Assembly (NCBI GenBank): GCA_033032175.1
Contig: CM065323.1
Location: 10,354,001-10,418,000 of the forward strand
Reading direction: 5' to 3'
Source: Saturnia japonica
Lineage: Eukaryota; Arthropoda; Insecta; Lepidoptera; Saturniidae
Length of the DNA stretch: 64,000 bases
Part shown: positions 1 to 53,943 of the stretch, in pieces
Position numbering within the stretch: the stretch's first letter is position 1
Layout: each line of letters begins with the position of its first letter
Notes under the pieces: model-generated
What the model was told of the DNA's origin: nothing
The model's database searches: none
What the model saw: the letters and a program-made list of their open reading frames with translations, nothing else
Made by a program: the position numbers and the translations under genes

Positions 1-394
1 TTGAACACGTGCAGTATGACGCATTGTTTTCTCGGAAGTGATGGTGTTCGACCAAGCATACTGAGTAACTATCGTATTATCAGTCGTAAACCTACTTTGA
101 AACTGTTAACATGGCCAGTAAACGGAAAGCGATTAGTGTTGACGAAAAAGTTTGAAAAAGAAAAAGAAGATATGAATATAATACAAAACTGGTACTGGCA
201 TAGCGAAAAACGTCAGACAAAGTTATCAGGCTATATGTGTAAACAATAATTTATAAGCATTTATTATCTAAGACATACATATTAAAAATTCTTGTTAATT
301 TGGTTGTTTTTTTGTTCACTCCATATAACGATAACTCTATATAACGACAAAAAATGCTCAGTTCCTTGAGTTTCGTTATAAAGAGTTTACACTG
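1..394 (+). mobile_element. Tigger/pogo-like (CENPB-type) transposon remnant, 3' end
   Basis: At 112-154 the sequence reads MASKRKAISVDEK and then a stop, the usual N-terminus of Tigger/CENPB-type transposases. Instead of the rest of the transposase there are only ~240 bases ending in a TIR-like segment at 364-394. On the minus strand this starts CAGTGTAAACTCTTTATAAC and is followed by a TA target (395-396). Repeats of TATAACGA precede it, as in Tigger ends. It is an internally deleted copy; its left end is outside the window. Confidence 0.6.
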
Positions 395-396
395 TA

Positions 397-1462
397 TATG
401 TATATCGTGATTCATTCCATAATTGATACGTTATATAAATTCACAATTATATGAGTAAAAATAATTATTGCGTAATAAATGCTTGCGAAGCCGCGGACCG
501 CCGCTATTACATTTTATATTATTACTGCAGAATCGGTGTAGGTGGTTAGAAAATAATACTACTAAGAGATATATAAAAATAGAAGGTAGGTATAAAAAGT
601 TTTAATTACTAATTGGACAAATCTGTATGTTTTGACAAATTCAACCTCAATGCATTTAAATGGATACTGTATTTACTTGAAAATTTATGATCTAAAGTAT
701 TGTTCTCAGTACACATCAATCTCATTGTAAATAGATCAGGTGAACCTTTAAACCGCATGTCTAATGAAAAAAAGACGTTTCCATAAGTTTATTTGTTTTG
801 TTATTTATTGTTCATATATTTTTATGAATTTTTGTATACTTCATAAGTTTAACATTTGGCCGCAATCTCACATGAAATTAATTTTTTTTTTATACTACAA
901 GGTGACAAATAAGCGTACGGCTCGCCTGATGGTAAATGGATACCGTAGTTATGGACGTTTGTGATACCACAGGTATCTCTAGCGAGTTGCCGACCTTGAA
1001 CCCTCTGCCCGAAGGAGCTCAGTAAACCTACTCACCGCAGGAACACAATATATAGTTATTTGGCTACGATCATGCCTGGGGTGGGTACCCTTCCTCTCTT
1101 AAGTGAAGATATGATGTGACCCAATATGGGTAACACGGTAAGGGAGTAGTGGCTCTCAAGTGCAGATGTCCGAACACACCTATAGGTTCTTGGCGACAAA
1201 TTTTTATCATTTACGGTCAATGACGTTTTATAAATAGACGCGTTCTGCTCTCACTAAAAGCAATTTGAAAACGTACAATTTTTTATATCGGCATGTAACA
1301 AAAGAGATAGGAAATTACAACGTAAGGTGGAAACCCTGTTGTCAAACAAGGATAAAAGTTTCTTCTCGCTCACACCGGCATAAAGTCGAAATTGAACTGA
1401 AGGCAATTGGCCACCATTCACGATCGTATGTAAAGAGTTGACGCAGTATCTACTAAAATATA
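397..1462. other. non-coding sequence with two dispersed repeat fragments
   Basis: No gene seen. 905-1070 belongs to a dispersed family also found at 39030-39160 and 59850-59945 (shared text near TTGCCGACCTTGAACCC). 1080-1210 carries the body motif of the tRNA-derived SINE family described at 7265-7510. Confidence 0.6.
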
Positions 1463-1499
1463 ATTGTTTAGGGTAGTGAATATTTCACGTAAAATTATA

Positions 1500-2776
1500 A
1501 TAGGTCTTTACCTATGAAATTGCTGTTCTGCAGTACTGGCCATTACAAATTTTGTTTGGCTAAGAATTCTAATTTCAAATTAATTATATTTTAAAAACAT
1601 GGAATTCTTTTTCCAAAAGTAGTCATTTGTTTATTAGTTAGTGTTACATTTTCATCGCATTTCAATCTTTTTTGTCATCATGGATACGTTAAAAATTCGA
1701 GTAATTATGGAATATGAGTACCGTCGTAGCAGCAACGCGGCACAAGCGGCACGCAACATCAACGACGTTTACGGAGCTAACACTACAAACCAACGCACCA
1801 CCTGTTATTGGTTTGCTCGCTTCCGTTCTGGGAATTTCAACTTGAAAAATGAACCTCGCGGTCGTCCGAAGACTTTGGTCGACAATGACGAATTAAAGGC
1901 GATTGTGGAAGCTGATGATACACAATCTATGGCTGAATTAGCAGCAGCTTTCGACGTTAGCGTCAAAACAATATTGATCCATTTGCGTCATATTGGCAAG
2001 GTAAAAAAGCTTGACAAATGGGTACCCCACGAACTCAATGATCGCCAGCGCGAAGTACGCGTCGAGACGTGCCTTGCAGTGCTCAACAGACACACAAATG
2101 AAGGAATTTTGAACCGCATTGTTACCTGCGATGAAAAATGGTTTCTGTTTGATAACCGCAAGCGCTCAGCAAGTTGGTTGGATCCTGGTTCAGCACCTAA
2201 ACAATGCCCTAAACGAAAACTTACCCCTAGAAAAGTGATGGTCACTGTTTGGTGTTCTAGCGCCGGTGTGATTTATCACAGCTTCTTACCAAACGGGGTG
2301 AGCATTACTGCGGATGTGTACTGTGAAGAACTGAACACAATGATGGAGAAGCTGGCACATCTCCAACCAGCATTGGTCAATCGCTCGTCTCCGCTGCTTC
2401 TGCACGACAACGCGCGACCTCATACTGCACAGCAGACGGTCTCCAAGTTGCGAGAGCTGGGGTTGGAAGTTCTCCGTCATCCGCCCTACTCACTAGACCT
2501 TGCGCCAACAGACTACTAGATTTTCCAGAATTTGGATAACTCCTTGGCGGGAAAAAAATTCAATACCCGAGAGGCAGTACAAAATGCCTTTGAAGAATTT
2601 GTTGCCTCCCGTCCAGCTGATTTCTTTAAGAAGGACATCAATAAACTGCCACTGCGCTGGCAAAGATGCATTGATTGCATGGGTGATTACTTCGATTAAT
2701 ACAAATAAAAAATACATGAAAAAAATTCGTTTAAATTTTTTCATACAAACCGGCAATTTCATAGGTAAAGACCTAA
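1500..2776 (+). mobile_element. mariner element (DD34D, cecropia-like), nearly complete
   Basis: About 1.28 kb. The inverted ends AGGTCTTTACCTATGAAATT (1502-1521) and its complement (~2755-2774) match perfectly over ~22 bp. TA duplications lie at 1498-1499 and 2777-2778. The element interrupts the 84-bp satellite. It encodes one transposase with a single in-frame stop. Confidence 0.92.
1680..2699 (+). pseudogene. mariner transposase with one nonsense codon
   Basis: Cut-and-paste transposase of the mariner family. Start ATG 1680 (MDTLKIRVIMEYEYRR) and TAA at 2697-2699 give 339 codons, the normal family length. The paired-like HTH region ends in GRPKTLVDNDEL; WVPHEL is the family linker motif. 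Catalytic residues: Asp in TCDEKWFLFDN, Asp in LLHDNARPHT, and 34 residues later Asp in LDLAPTDY, hence DD34D. TAG at 2517-2519 comes right after TDY; downstream the same frame continues with conserved FQNLDN, AGKKFNTREAVQNAFEEF and the usual C-terminus. Only one point lesion is visible, so this is a recent loss of function or an assembly error. It resembles the cecropia/SETMAR subfamily more than mauritiana. Confidence 0.9.
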
Positions 2777-3237
2777 TATTAGCTCATTGACGAAACCGGA
2801 TAGACGAGCAGTCCTCGAAAATATCATTGTTTAGGGTAGTGAATATTTCACGTAAAATTATGTTAACCCATTGACGAAACCAGATAGACGAGCAGTCCTC
2901 GAAAATATCGTTGTTTAGGGTAGTGAATATTTCACGTAAAAATATATTAACTCATTGACGAAATCTGATAGACGAGCAGTCCTCGAAAATATCATTGTTT
3001 AGGGTAGTGAATATTTCACGTAAAAATATATTATAATAACTCATTGACGAAATCTGATAGACGAGCAGTCCTCGAAAATATCATTGTTTAGGGTAGTGAA
3101 TATTTCACGTAAAATTATATTAACTAATTGACGAAACCAGATTGACGAGCAGTCCTCGAAAATATCATTGTTTAGGGTAGTGAATATTTCACGTAAAATT
3201 ATATTAACTCATTGACGAAACCGGGTAGACGAGCAGA

Positions 3238-4996
3238 CCTCTAACGTAACATGATATTCGCCGCTTGTTTAGATTCCCTGTCATGTGTAAGGTACAATCG
3301 AATGATTACAATTTCAACATTATTTCTGTAAGAAATGTGAATAAATACAAGGTTTCCTTAATCACATGACTGGATCAGACATGATCTTGTAATATTATAT
3401 GGCATCGGTGACACGTGTTGCTGGTTATAAGGGATTATCATACTGAAGTCTGATTTTGAAAGTCGATCTCATTAGTAATAAGTATTTTATTTTAGTTATT
3501 TATTAGTAATGTAGGTACGAATGTTTTTTATTGTTGAACTAATTGTGCCCGCGGCTCCTCCCGCGTGGACGGCAGTAGAAAACTTTAATAACTTTTTATT
3601 GAATGAAAATATTGTAATAATTTTTTTTAGATAAGACCAAGTATTTAAGGAGTCAAACAAAAAAATAATTTATCAAAATATATCCAGTACTTTTTGCGTA
3701 ATGCGAGCACAGCGGCAAAACTCTTATCATTTTATTTATATAGTAGATTGAGATTTGTTTGTAGTAATTACAATAATATAGGGGAAACCATTTTCATATT
3801 TTATAGGTTTTAGCGTTTCACCCCATTCTTACCAGATCCTAGCTAAGTTACGATGAGGATTAATGTGGTAACACGTTAATTAAACCTATTTTATTACCCT
3901 TCTCAAGTGTAGCTGCCGGAATACACTTATAGGTGCTTGGGGACAAATTCCTAACTTGACGCATTCGATTTCATCACGATTCTTTCCTTCATTCCCTCAA
4001 AGCTCAAGCTTCAAGGATGCGGACCTAGGTACATCGTTTCCGAACACGCTGTCATGGTTCCATCATCAAATAACATTTCAAATAGTTTAATAGTGTGTAA
4101 AATGGAATAAATGTGGTGTTTTTATGTCAAGTATTTTTAATTTAAAGTGTCATAAATAATTATTGTGACTGCTTGAATCAAGAATTTTGTAGTACTACTA
4201 ACTTACTTAATATATTCAGTAAATATTATAGTGGATATTGTTAGTAAAATTACACAGCTATTATCACGTGCCTGCGACATAATATAGCCGATGACATTGT
4301 GCCTATTTTTTCGCTAATGACGAGTGGTTAGACGTATAATATGTATACGTACCATACAAGTACGTGGACTATGTTTGACACAAAATTGGACTAAAATAAT
4401 TACAACTTAATTAGGTGTTTTTAATAATCAACATATTATTATTATTATATTAATTGTTATTGGATATAAAATATGTAGGTCAAATATTAGAAATTTTAAA
4501 TGTCTTAACGTTTTGTATTACATAATACTAGCTTCTGTAAACCATTCAACCAGACATTCCACAAATTGTTTATAATTTCATGCTCTACTTGGTTGAATGA
4601 AGTAGTCTTATAATTCTTTGTTAAAAACACACCAAAATTAGATGACTCTTTTTTTAAATATTTATAAAACTATTCTTATAGTACACAGTACTTTTATCAA
4701 AATTGCAGTTAATTTTTTATTAAAATTTTAAAATTCTTTGTTAAAATGTTAACATTCTAATTGTTGAATATCTCTCATCGATGGTATTGGTTGGAAAATA
4801 AGCAATTATATCTATACAAAAAGAAATCTTACGTTTTTTTAAACCTTTTGTTTATATTTATTTATACAGTATGTGTGTACTTGTTAATATGTAGGTGTTT
4901 AGATTATGGTCAGAACATCCATTATCAGTAAATAGACAGGGATAGGATATGTTTACACAATTACATAATTTAAACCAATATTACTATTTTGTAAAG
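3238..4996. other. intron/intergenic sequence, repeat fragments only
   Basis: 3545-3780 is a decayed Helitron-type repeat also present at 10860-11055 (shared ATGCGAGCACA...GGC and ATCCAGTA). 3837-3960 carries the SINE body motif (AAGTGTAGCTGCCGGAA). The rest is AT-rich with no exon seen. I searched for the missing N-terminal msps exon here and did not recognise one. Confidence 0.55.
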
Positions 4997-46952
<41,956 letters not shown>

Positions 46953-47070
46953 GATGACGTTATAACCTCGACACCTGGACTCGATTGCTCTCTCTTTGCT
47001 CTCACATTGTTCGAAAAAGAATCTTACATTACAACCGCTGAATTTAACAATAACAGGCTTTAAACATATT

Positions 47071-47154
47071 CACAATTGTATTTGTTTTAAATTAATTTCA
47101 CAATTGTATTTGTTTTAAAATAATTTCACAATTGTATTTGTTTTTAAATAATCA
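47071..47154. repeat. three tandem 28-bp repeats in the msps 3' UTR region
   Basis: CACAATTGTATTTGTTTTAA starts at 47071, 47099 and 47127. The three units are nearly identical (one or two changes each), ~120 bp after the msps stop codon. Confidence 0.88.
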
Positions 47155-50100
47155 ATGTCATCCTCCCTATAATTTAATACATCAGTTATTATTAAAGACA
47201 GTTTGCCACTATTAGTTAAAGAAAATCCAATTAGTAATCATTTGTTTTCCAGAAATTTCTGAGCGCTTCTATGTCCAAAGTATCTTTTTAAAAAAGGAAA
47301 CAATTTTATCTTCCGTTATTTTTTTTTTTCAGGTAAATATTACAGTTATAGTTAATTTAGGAAATCTTTCAAAATTGTTCATACTTAACATAACATCAAC
47401 ATCATCATAACATTTTTCTTAGCGTAAAGTGTCCACATTTAGAATTATGCTTTGCGTGTGTTGATGTGTGCGCAGAATGTCAAAGAACCCTCGCTAAGAA
47501 TAAAAAATCGACAATACGGCTAAACAGTATCGCCTGCACAGGGTAATATAGGCGTGACAATTGGCAGACATTGTGTCTTAGTGAGGTAGTGGTAGTGAGT
47601 GACTCATTCAGTCTTTCATTTCAGAATGTCCCCACATAAATGTATTATTTAAAGGAATAAGTCACCTATAAAATCTTTTCATAATACATTATTAGTATCT
47701 ACATAATATATTGAACATGCACTTAGAAATTATTTCCCTTGTTAGACTCAATGCAGTGGTAGTCAACCTTGTCTCTTTCGCCCACTAGTTAAAAGTTTGA
47801 AATAAGGAGTCGATGATTAGATAAATATAGAAATTATACATAAACTACTAGTTTATTGAACTACCGTTCTTCTAAATAAGTTTTTCTTTTTCATTTAAAA
47901 CATAATTGAGTTAAAAGTAGTTACTAAGTCAGCTAATATTAAATCACGTTCTAAATTTCGTTAAAAAAATGCTATTCGCATCCGTAACGAAAAACTAATA
48001 TTAAAAATATCTTAAAAACAACGCCTCTTATTTGGAATTAATTTAATTATTATACGTGTAATATTGTCATGATTTAAATTATTTGTGATTTCTTTTTTTT
48101 TTTGTGGCGATATTATCATGTACTGTTGTGAGTACAGCTCGTAAAGGCTCTCGCATGAGCCGTGGCGAGCGAACTTGGTTCAATATTGCTGGGTGTATAT
48201 ACTTGAGAGTATGGTAGATCTGCTCGCCTCCTGCCTCGTGTCTTTTACCAGGGGCAAAAAATTGACTCCGTTCGAGGCGACGACGCAGTTCGCATTCACG
48301 TCATCTCGTCTCGCCTCCTGAATTGATTGGATCTGGGGTTAGAGTTTAGTTTTAGAAATAATATTGCCTTTTACGAAAGAACATGTTAGCTTGAAAACAT
48401 TTTTGGATTAGCATTACCGGATGTGATGTAATAAATTATAATTATTGAGTGTTATTTAAATAACTAATAACTTATCTTGTGTTGAGTAATACCAGTTCGA
48501 TTGTTGATATATTAAATGTATACAAGGTATTGAATGCCTATATTATGTAATAGAATGTTACGTCATATAACGATTATAAATATGGTATAAGTTTAATCTT
48601 ATCTTAACACAATTGTGGTAATGAAACAATCGAAACGAAGGTCAGCTACCGTATCAAAATATAGCGTGCATATTATTATCGTAAATGTTTAAAGACTAAC
48701 TAGCCAACAAAATGTTTTAACGTGAATAAATCACACTAAACACACTGGAAGTAACGGCACTTTATGGACGTACTTTTTCCTGATTCGGGAGCGTGTCAAT
48801 ACGGCTTTAAGAAGCTATGTGTCACATAAAATATGAAAATGAAACGTATCAATCAAATCACGATCCGAAAAAAAATAGGGATTTCGTCGATGTTTGTATA
48901 GACACTAATTTTGATAATGTTCTCTGGATTATTACCAGGGCCGAATTAGCTATACAGCGGAGGTAAGAAATGCTAGTTTGCGAGAAAGCCCCAAACGTGG
49001 AGAAAAAAGGTTTAGCTAATAAAATTTAGTACAAAAACTTTGGGTCTCTTCGTAACATTGCTCCCCCAAGTCACGGTGTAGCTGTAAAAGCCGTCAGAGG
49101 GTTCAAGGCCCCTAAGGCTAACAGTATAGTCAATCAGAAAAATAAATAAAAACGTAACATTGCTAAACCGCCTTTGACTAACCAATCCTAATATCGTCTC
49201 ATAAAAACAACCCTGCCCTATTTAGAACTTTTAGAAAGGCATAGATTTAATGTAATATTATGTTAATGCAAATCGTAGTGAAATAAATTATTTCTGGAAT
49301 GTTTGGGAGTTATGTATTATACGTAAATGATATCTTATCTAATATTGTGTGATAATTTCTGAAAAGTTGATATTATGCACCGCACCTACTTTACTAACAA
49401 ATTTTTTAATTGCCAATTTTAATATTAAATAAATGAATACAATAATTTTCGAATCAATTTTAGTAAAACTAATAAATAATAAATAAGACGCGATTGTTTA
49501 AAATGTTACAGGTTTTAAAATATTTTTGTTAAAGCTCGAAGTTCGGACGTTTTGATAAATTATTAATAATGACTTTAAAACGGTATTGATTAGACGGTGC
49601 TCTAGTTATATGGCTAACATGCAATTATTATGAAAAAACGACGTTTCAATTTATCTCTCTCTACTAAATGTACCTAATAAATAAAAAAATATTCTGAAAA
49701 CATAGTTGATACCTTAAAATTATTGAGTTACATAGTTAAACAAAATGTTGTAGATTTCCGTACCTCGAAACTTTCACAAAAACATTGTAATCATTATTGT
49801 GCATTCTTATGTGTTGATTTTATTTGAGTGTATTTATAAGACTGTTTTACAGAGTTTGCGAAATGACATTGCAATACTCTGGCTATTTTATTGCTTGTAC
49901 TCATTATTGTGGTTGAATTTAAAATATGTACGACAAGCTTTGTATATAAGGTTACAGCAAACATAACCGATTGAATAATATTGACGGTAGAATAGTTAAT
50001 TGTCTAACGTGAATATTATGACAAACTTTACACGTTACTCTAATCATTTTCATATATTTAATATTATGTATATGCAGGGCAACGGGGGTTTTAGAGAGGA

Positions 50101-51396
50101 GCCTTCATAATAATAGTTTTGGATTTTTTAGTAAGAAATATCCACCCATGGTTAATAATAATAAAACGTTCATATTCTCGAACATCCTAGCATCGAGCAT
50201 ATTTATAAACTTCTGTTTTGGGACAATTGTCTAAAAAACAATGACAACCCTATAAATACGCTATTTTAGCGTGATGACTTATGCGCCATTAGGACCATCT
50301 TCATTTAGACACTTATTAAGATCATAGACTAGGAAGTCCAGAGGTTATTATTCAGGGCCTCTCCACTTCTTCGTTGTACTAAGGCCACCCAACTTCAAAA
50401 ACCAGCCCTGTGTGTGAAAAAAGTACAATATAAATAAAATTGTATAAATTACCAGTCTCCATATTTTGTTTTTGTTGGAACAGATTTTATATTGTAAAAA
50501 CATTTGAAATCTTACAACAAAACTAAGTACAATCTTCCGTGAGTAACATTGTGTACATTGCTTGCCATGGTTTGTTTATTTTGGTGTGTTGTGTTATGTT
50601 AGAACGTCATGTACGAATGTGTAGTTGGGGTCATCTAGTGAGTTTGTTAGAAAACTTAGTTAGCTGAGATGAGGCCGTTAGTAATATGAACATTCGCATT
50701 GCTGATATATATACATATATTAAAAAAAAAAAAAACAACTAAAACATTCCCTTCAGTATTGGTTTACGATGTACAAATTTTTATCTCATACTACGTATCA
50801 TTTATTGATCATACATTTTTCCTGTAGGTATGCATAATTTATTTATAAAAAAATTATTCGCATATTGAGTGTTTGACTGGTCATAATCCGTGATAACATT
50901 GAAAAAGAACCTCATAATTAGTAGGACCATTTATTTATTTTAGTTTACGTATTTTATTTATTGAGGCCTAAACTGCTATGTTACATTATATCGAATCAGA
51001 ATATCGACAATATTATGTATCGAAATCTATAAATAAAATCGACAAAGAACAACAAACTTTTTGATTTTATTGTGTAACGATACGACTCTAATTCTGTAAT
51101 TAGATTTTCGACTCTCGACAAAACATTCAATACTGGTACAGACCTGAGATTATACTACCTACATCATTTAATTTTTTTATTTGAACTTGATTTAATTCCA
51201 ATGTTTCATCGTTAGATTAATTATTATAATTCTGTTTAGTTTTTCTTAGGTTCGCTTTTTAGAAAACGTGACGTTCATATTCATAGTTGTGAGCATTTAT
51301 TATGTATTGATATATTTTGAATTCATGATATATGTTATAAAATATAACGTTAATAAAATTCATACAACATTCAAAATTTGTTTTTTTTTTTGTAAA

Positions 51397-51850
51397 CTAG
51401 CCGTCCCCGCAGCCGCGCTTGATTGGACTACATCGTGCTACCCTCGCTCCTGAGTATTATAAAGACAAAAATACTTATTGTGAGTGATCCTTAGAAGATG
51501 GACATAATACGCTCTCGCTAACTTGTTTGTAGGAGTTTTAAAGATTACGATTATGTACTTACTACATGAATGGTTTACTCGATGTGTGCATAAACGCTCC
51601 AAAACCGTCGTATTTTAAAATTAATTTTTATTTGTGGGGAACCCTAATTCTTTAAAAAATAAAAGTAGCCTAAGTTATATCTTCCAGTGAAAGTCCCTTC
51701 AAAATCGGTCCAACTATTTCGGAGACGACGAAACCCAAAAAAAATAAAAATTGTTTTTGTACAAGTACCGTCTACACTTACAGCATTTAGTAAAAAGCTG
51801 TTATTTTGACATTACAAATAGACACTTTTTTATTTATTTCTATAGATAGA
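51397..51850 (-). mobile_element. non-autonomous Helitron, second type
   Basis: Minus-strand 3' end ...GCGGGGACGGCTAG at 51397 with host T; 5' end TCTATC/TCTATAG near 51846-51850 after A. Contains ACTTTCACTGGAAG and GTCAAAATAACAGCTTTTTA. Related pieces at 58376-58540 (3' part) and 61620-61835 (5' part). Confidence 0.65.
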
Positions 51851-52442
51851 TAATATGAAACACTCGTCAATTGTCTGCATTATTAGAAATCCAATGTGTA
51901 AAGCGTTTGGTTTGTGGCGTTCCGGGATCAAGCGGTGTATATGTATGTAGTAATCGAGCGATATTACATATAGTGACAAACCGTCACGTCACTGTGGTTT
52001 TCTTTGGGTTATCGCATTTGAGATCAGACAGCGTATATCCTCCTTCTTAACATAAGAAAACAAGACGGTAAAAAACATTGTGCGTTTGTGTATGAAAAGT
52101 TTTGTAAAAGAAAGGTATTACTACAATAGATGGATTTTCAAAAACCCTATGGCGTTCATGCTCATGTCATTTTCTAGCAAGCAAAACCAAGTGACCATCC
52201 GCATAAAATCATCCTTTTGCTTGCAAAACAATGCGTTGAAAAGCCCGTGTTAACAAGAAATAAAAAGCGAAGGAATAGGATGATTTGGGCTGTGATTGGC
52301 AGAACATCCGTGGCTCGGATACAAAGTTATAAATTTTAATGTTTTCTCGTCTCCCTCACGAGACATTTTAGCACACCCCATACGCACACCTGCAGCGAAC
52401 TGCTAATCGTTACTAATTAGTAATTACTAGCATGATCATTAG

Positions 52443-52609
52443 TGTTAGAAAAATATATATTTGTATCTCAAAACATTATATTATATTTTTCTCACTTGAC
52501 ATTTTTTTGACAAACATTTAAAACAAATTGTTTTTATATGAAGTAAAAACATACAATGATATGCAAAGAGATTATATTCGTTTCACAACAAAGCCTCTTT
52601 GCTTCAACA
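52443..52609 (-). repeat. copia 3' LTR
   Basis: 167 bp, same as the 5' LTR. Preceded in element orientation by the purine tract GAGATTAAGGAG (52610-52621). Confidence 0.93.
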
Positions 52610-52621
52610 CTCCTTAATCTC
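52610..52621 (-). promoter_or_regulatory. polypurine tract
   Basis: GAGATTAAGGAG immediately before the 3' LTR in element orientation; probable plus-strand primer. Two T residues interrupt it. Confidence 0.55.
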
Positions 52622-52663
52622 ATGCATACATACTTAAATGCTAAGAACAACACTCATATGGTT

Positions 52664-53872
52664 TCATACACACAATCCCATACCATTCACACACCATTCA
52701 AATTTGCCTCTAGATAGAGGTTTGGTTAAGACATCTGCAATCATCTTGTCAGTTTCTCGATATTCTAATTTTATAATATCAGACTCAATCGCATTGCGTA
52801 TAAAATGATATCTGATGTCTACATGTTTAGAACGTTGATGATGCACTGGATTGCTTGCTATGGCTATTGCTGATTGGCTATCTGAAAAAATTGTTATAGC
52901 TTTTTGGTCCTTTTGACCAGTAATCTCTGCTATAAATCGCCTTAAGAATACAGCTTCCTTAGTTGCCTCCGATAATGAGACGTATTCAGCCTCAGCCGTA
53001 CTAAGAGCAACTGTACGTTGTTTAGTGCTCTGCCACGAAACAGCTCCTCGTTGAATAAGGAACACTGAGCCCGAATACGAACGGCGATTGCTATCTCCTG
53101 CGTAATCAGCATCAGTATAACCTAAAAGAATCTCTTTGCGTTTCTCTTTTATGTATCTCAAGCCAAGAGTCTTTGTACCTTTTAGATACCGAAGTACCCT
53201 TTTAGCTGCAATCCAATGTTGCTCCTCGTAGCTCTCATTGAACTGGCTCAAATAATTCACCACATGAGCTATATCAGGCCGTGTACAAATCGCCAAATAC
53301 ATAAGTGATCCTATTAAAGCTCGATATGGGATCTTCTCATTTGGTTTCCAGGCATGTCTAGACTTTTCTAGTCTTTGGCCGGGTACAGCTGGTGTGACAA
53401 CAGATTTGCAATCCTCCATATTGTACGTTTTTAACAGCTTCTCCACATAATTCTTCTGATGCAGCTTAATCCCGTTGACATCTTGTACAATATGAATTCC
53501 TAACATTAATTCAGCCTTACCTAGGTCTTTCATTTCAAAGCTGGACTCCAATTCTCTCTTAACTTTGAGCATTTCCTGCTCATTGTTCCAAAAAATCAGG
53601 ATGTCATCAACATACACAGCAATAATTATCACATTAACACCTTGTGACTGCATGTAAACACATGGCTCATTCTCAGACCGTCTGAATTTCAATCTTATTA
53701 ATGCAGAATGAAGCTTCATATTCCACATACGTGGAGCCTGCTTCAGACCATATAGTGACTTTTGTAAAAGACAGACACAATCCTCCTTGCCATCTATCTC
53801 AAACCCCTCCGGTTGTTTCATATATACAGTTTCTCTTAGATCTCCATTCAGGAAAGCCGATTTAACATCCAT
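52664..53872 (-). CDS. copia reverse transcriptase-RNase H (second open part)
   Basis: 402 codons open from MDVKSAFLNGDLRETVYMKQ. This start is not a real initiation site: it is the conserved 'QMDVK.AFLNG' RT motif. YVDDILIF (catalytic Tyr-Val-Asp-Asp) is at 87-90. RNase H: GYTDADYAGDSNRRS (first Asp), STAEAEYVSLSEA (Glu) and IFSDSQSAI (Asp). It ends ...KPLSRGKFEWCVNGMGLCV, a normal copia C-terminus. Between the two open parts (53873-53943) the sequence is RT-like but lies in frames split by the TAA and a 1-bp shift near 53882. Confidence 0.92.
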   Translation of the reverse strand: MDVKSAFLNGDLRETVYMKQPEGFEIDGKEDCVCLLQKSLYGLKQAPRMWNMKLHSALIRLKFRRSENEPCVYMQSQGVNVIIIAVYVDDILIFWNNEQEMLKVKRELESSFEMKDLGKAELMLGIHIVQDVNGIKLHQKNYVEKLLKTYNMEDCKSVVTPAVPGQRLEKSRHAWKPNEKIPYRALIGSLMYLAICTRPDIAHVVNYLSQFNESYEEQHWIAAKRVLRYLKGTKTLGLRYIKEKRKEILLGYTDADYAGDSNRRSYSGSVFLIQRGAVSWQSTKQRTVALSTAEAEYVSLSEATKEAVFLRRFIAEITGQKDQKAITIFSDSQSAIAIASNPVHHQRSKHVDIRYHFIRNAIESDIIKLEYRETDKMIADVLTKPLSRGKFEWCVNGMGLCV

Positions 53873-53943
53873 TTGTTCAATTTTAGATTCATATTAACTG
53901 CTAAAGCTATTAAAACTCTTAACGAACTGTGTCGTACCACAGG

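Larger units (their letters stand above)
1463..3237. repeat. 84-bp satellite array, split by a mariner element
   Basis: The unit contains TTGACGAAACC, GACGAGCAGTCCTCG and GGTAGTGAATATTTCACG. Copies start at 2783, 2867, 2951, 3040, 3124 and 3208, so the period is 84 bp, with one 89-bp unit holding a 5-bp insertion. The last copy breaks off near 3237. A partial copy (1463-1499) sits left of the mariner, so the element landed at a TA inside an existing array. The unit core GTGAATATTTCAC is a near-palindrome. Confidence 0.9.
46953..52437. other. msps 3' UTR and intergenic DNA
   Basis: The UTR begins at 46953. A triplicated 28-bp unit lies at 47071-47154. Many AATAAA strings exist, so I cannot choose a poly(A) site. 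48090-48340 is GC-richer with repeated CTCGCCTCCTG words but no gene. The rest is AT-rich with no reading frame of note, except a Helitron at 51397-51850. Confidence 0.5.

Noticed and set aside
764..964. A 66-codon frame in AT-rich DNA
   Set aside because: Low-complexity hydrophobic translation that runs into a dispersed repeat; no start context or homology.
1988..2480. Two minus-strand reading frames opposite the mariner transposase
   Set aside because: Antisense shadows of a conserved coding region; no independent homology.
2500..2790. A 96-codon reading frame overlapping the end of the mariner transposase
   Set aside because: It is out of frame with the transposase; the conserved C-terminus lies in the original frame after the TAG codon.
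2783..3237. CRISPR array
   Set aside because: Units are contiguous 84-bp satellites with no variable spacers, in an insect genome.
51268..51453. A 61-codon frame rich in Ile/Tyr/Phe
   Set aside because: AT-rich chance frame that reads into the Helitron end at 51397.
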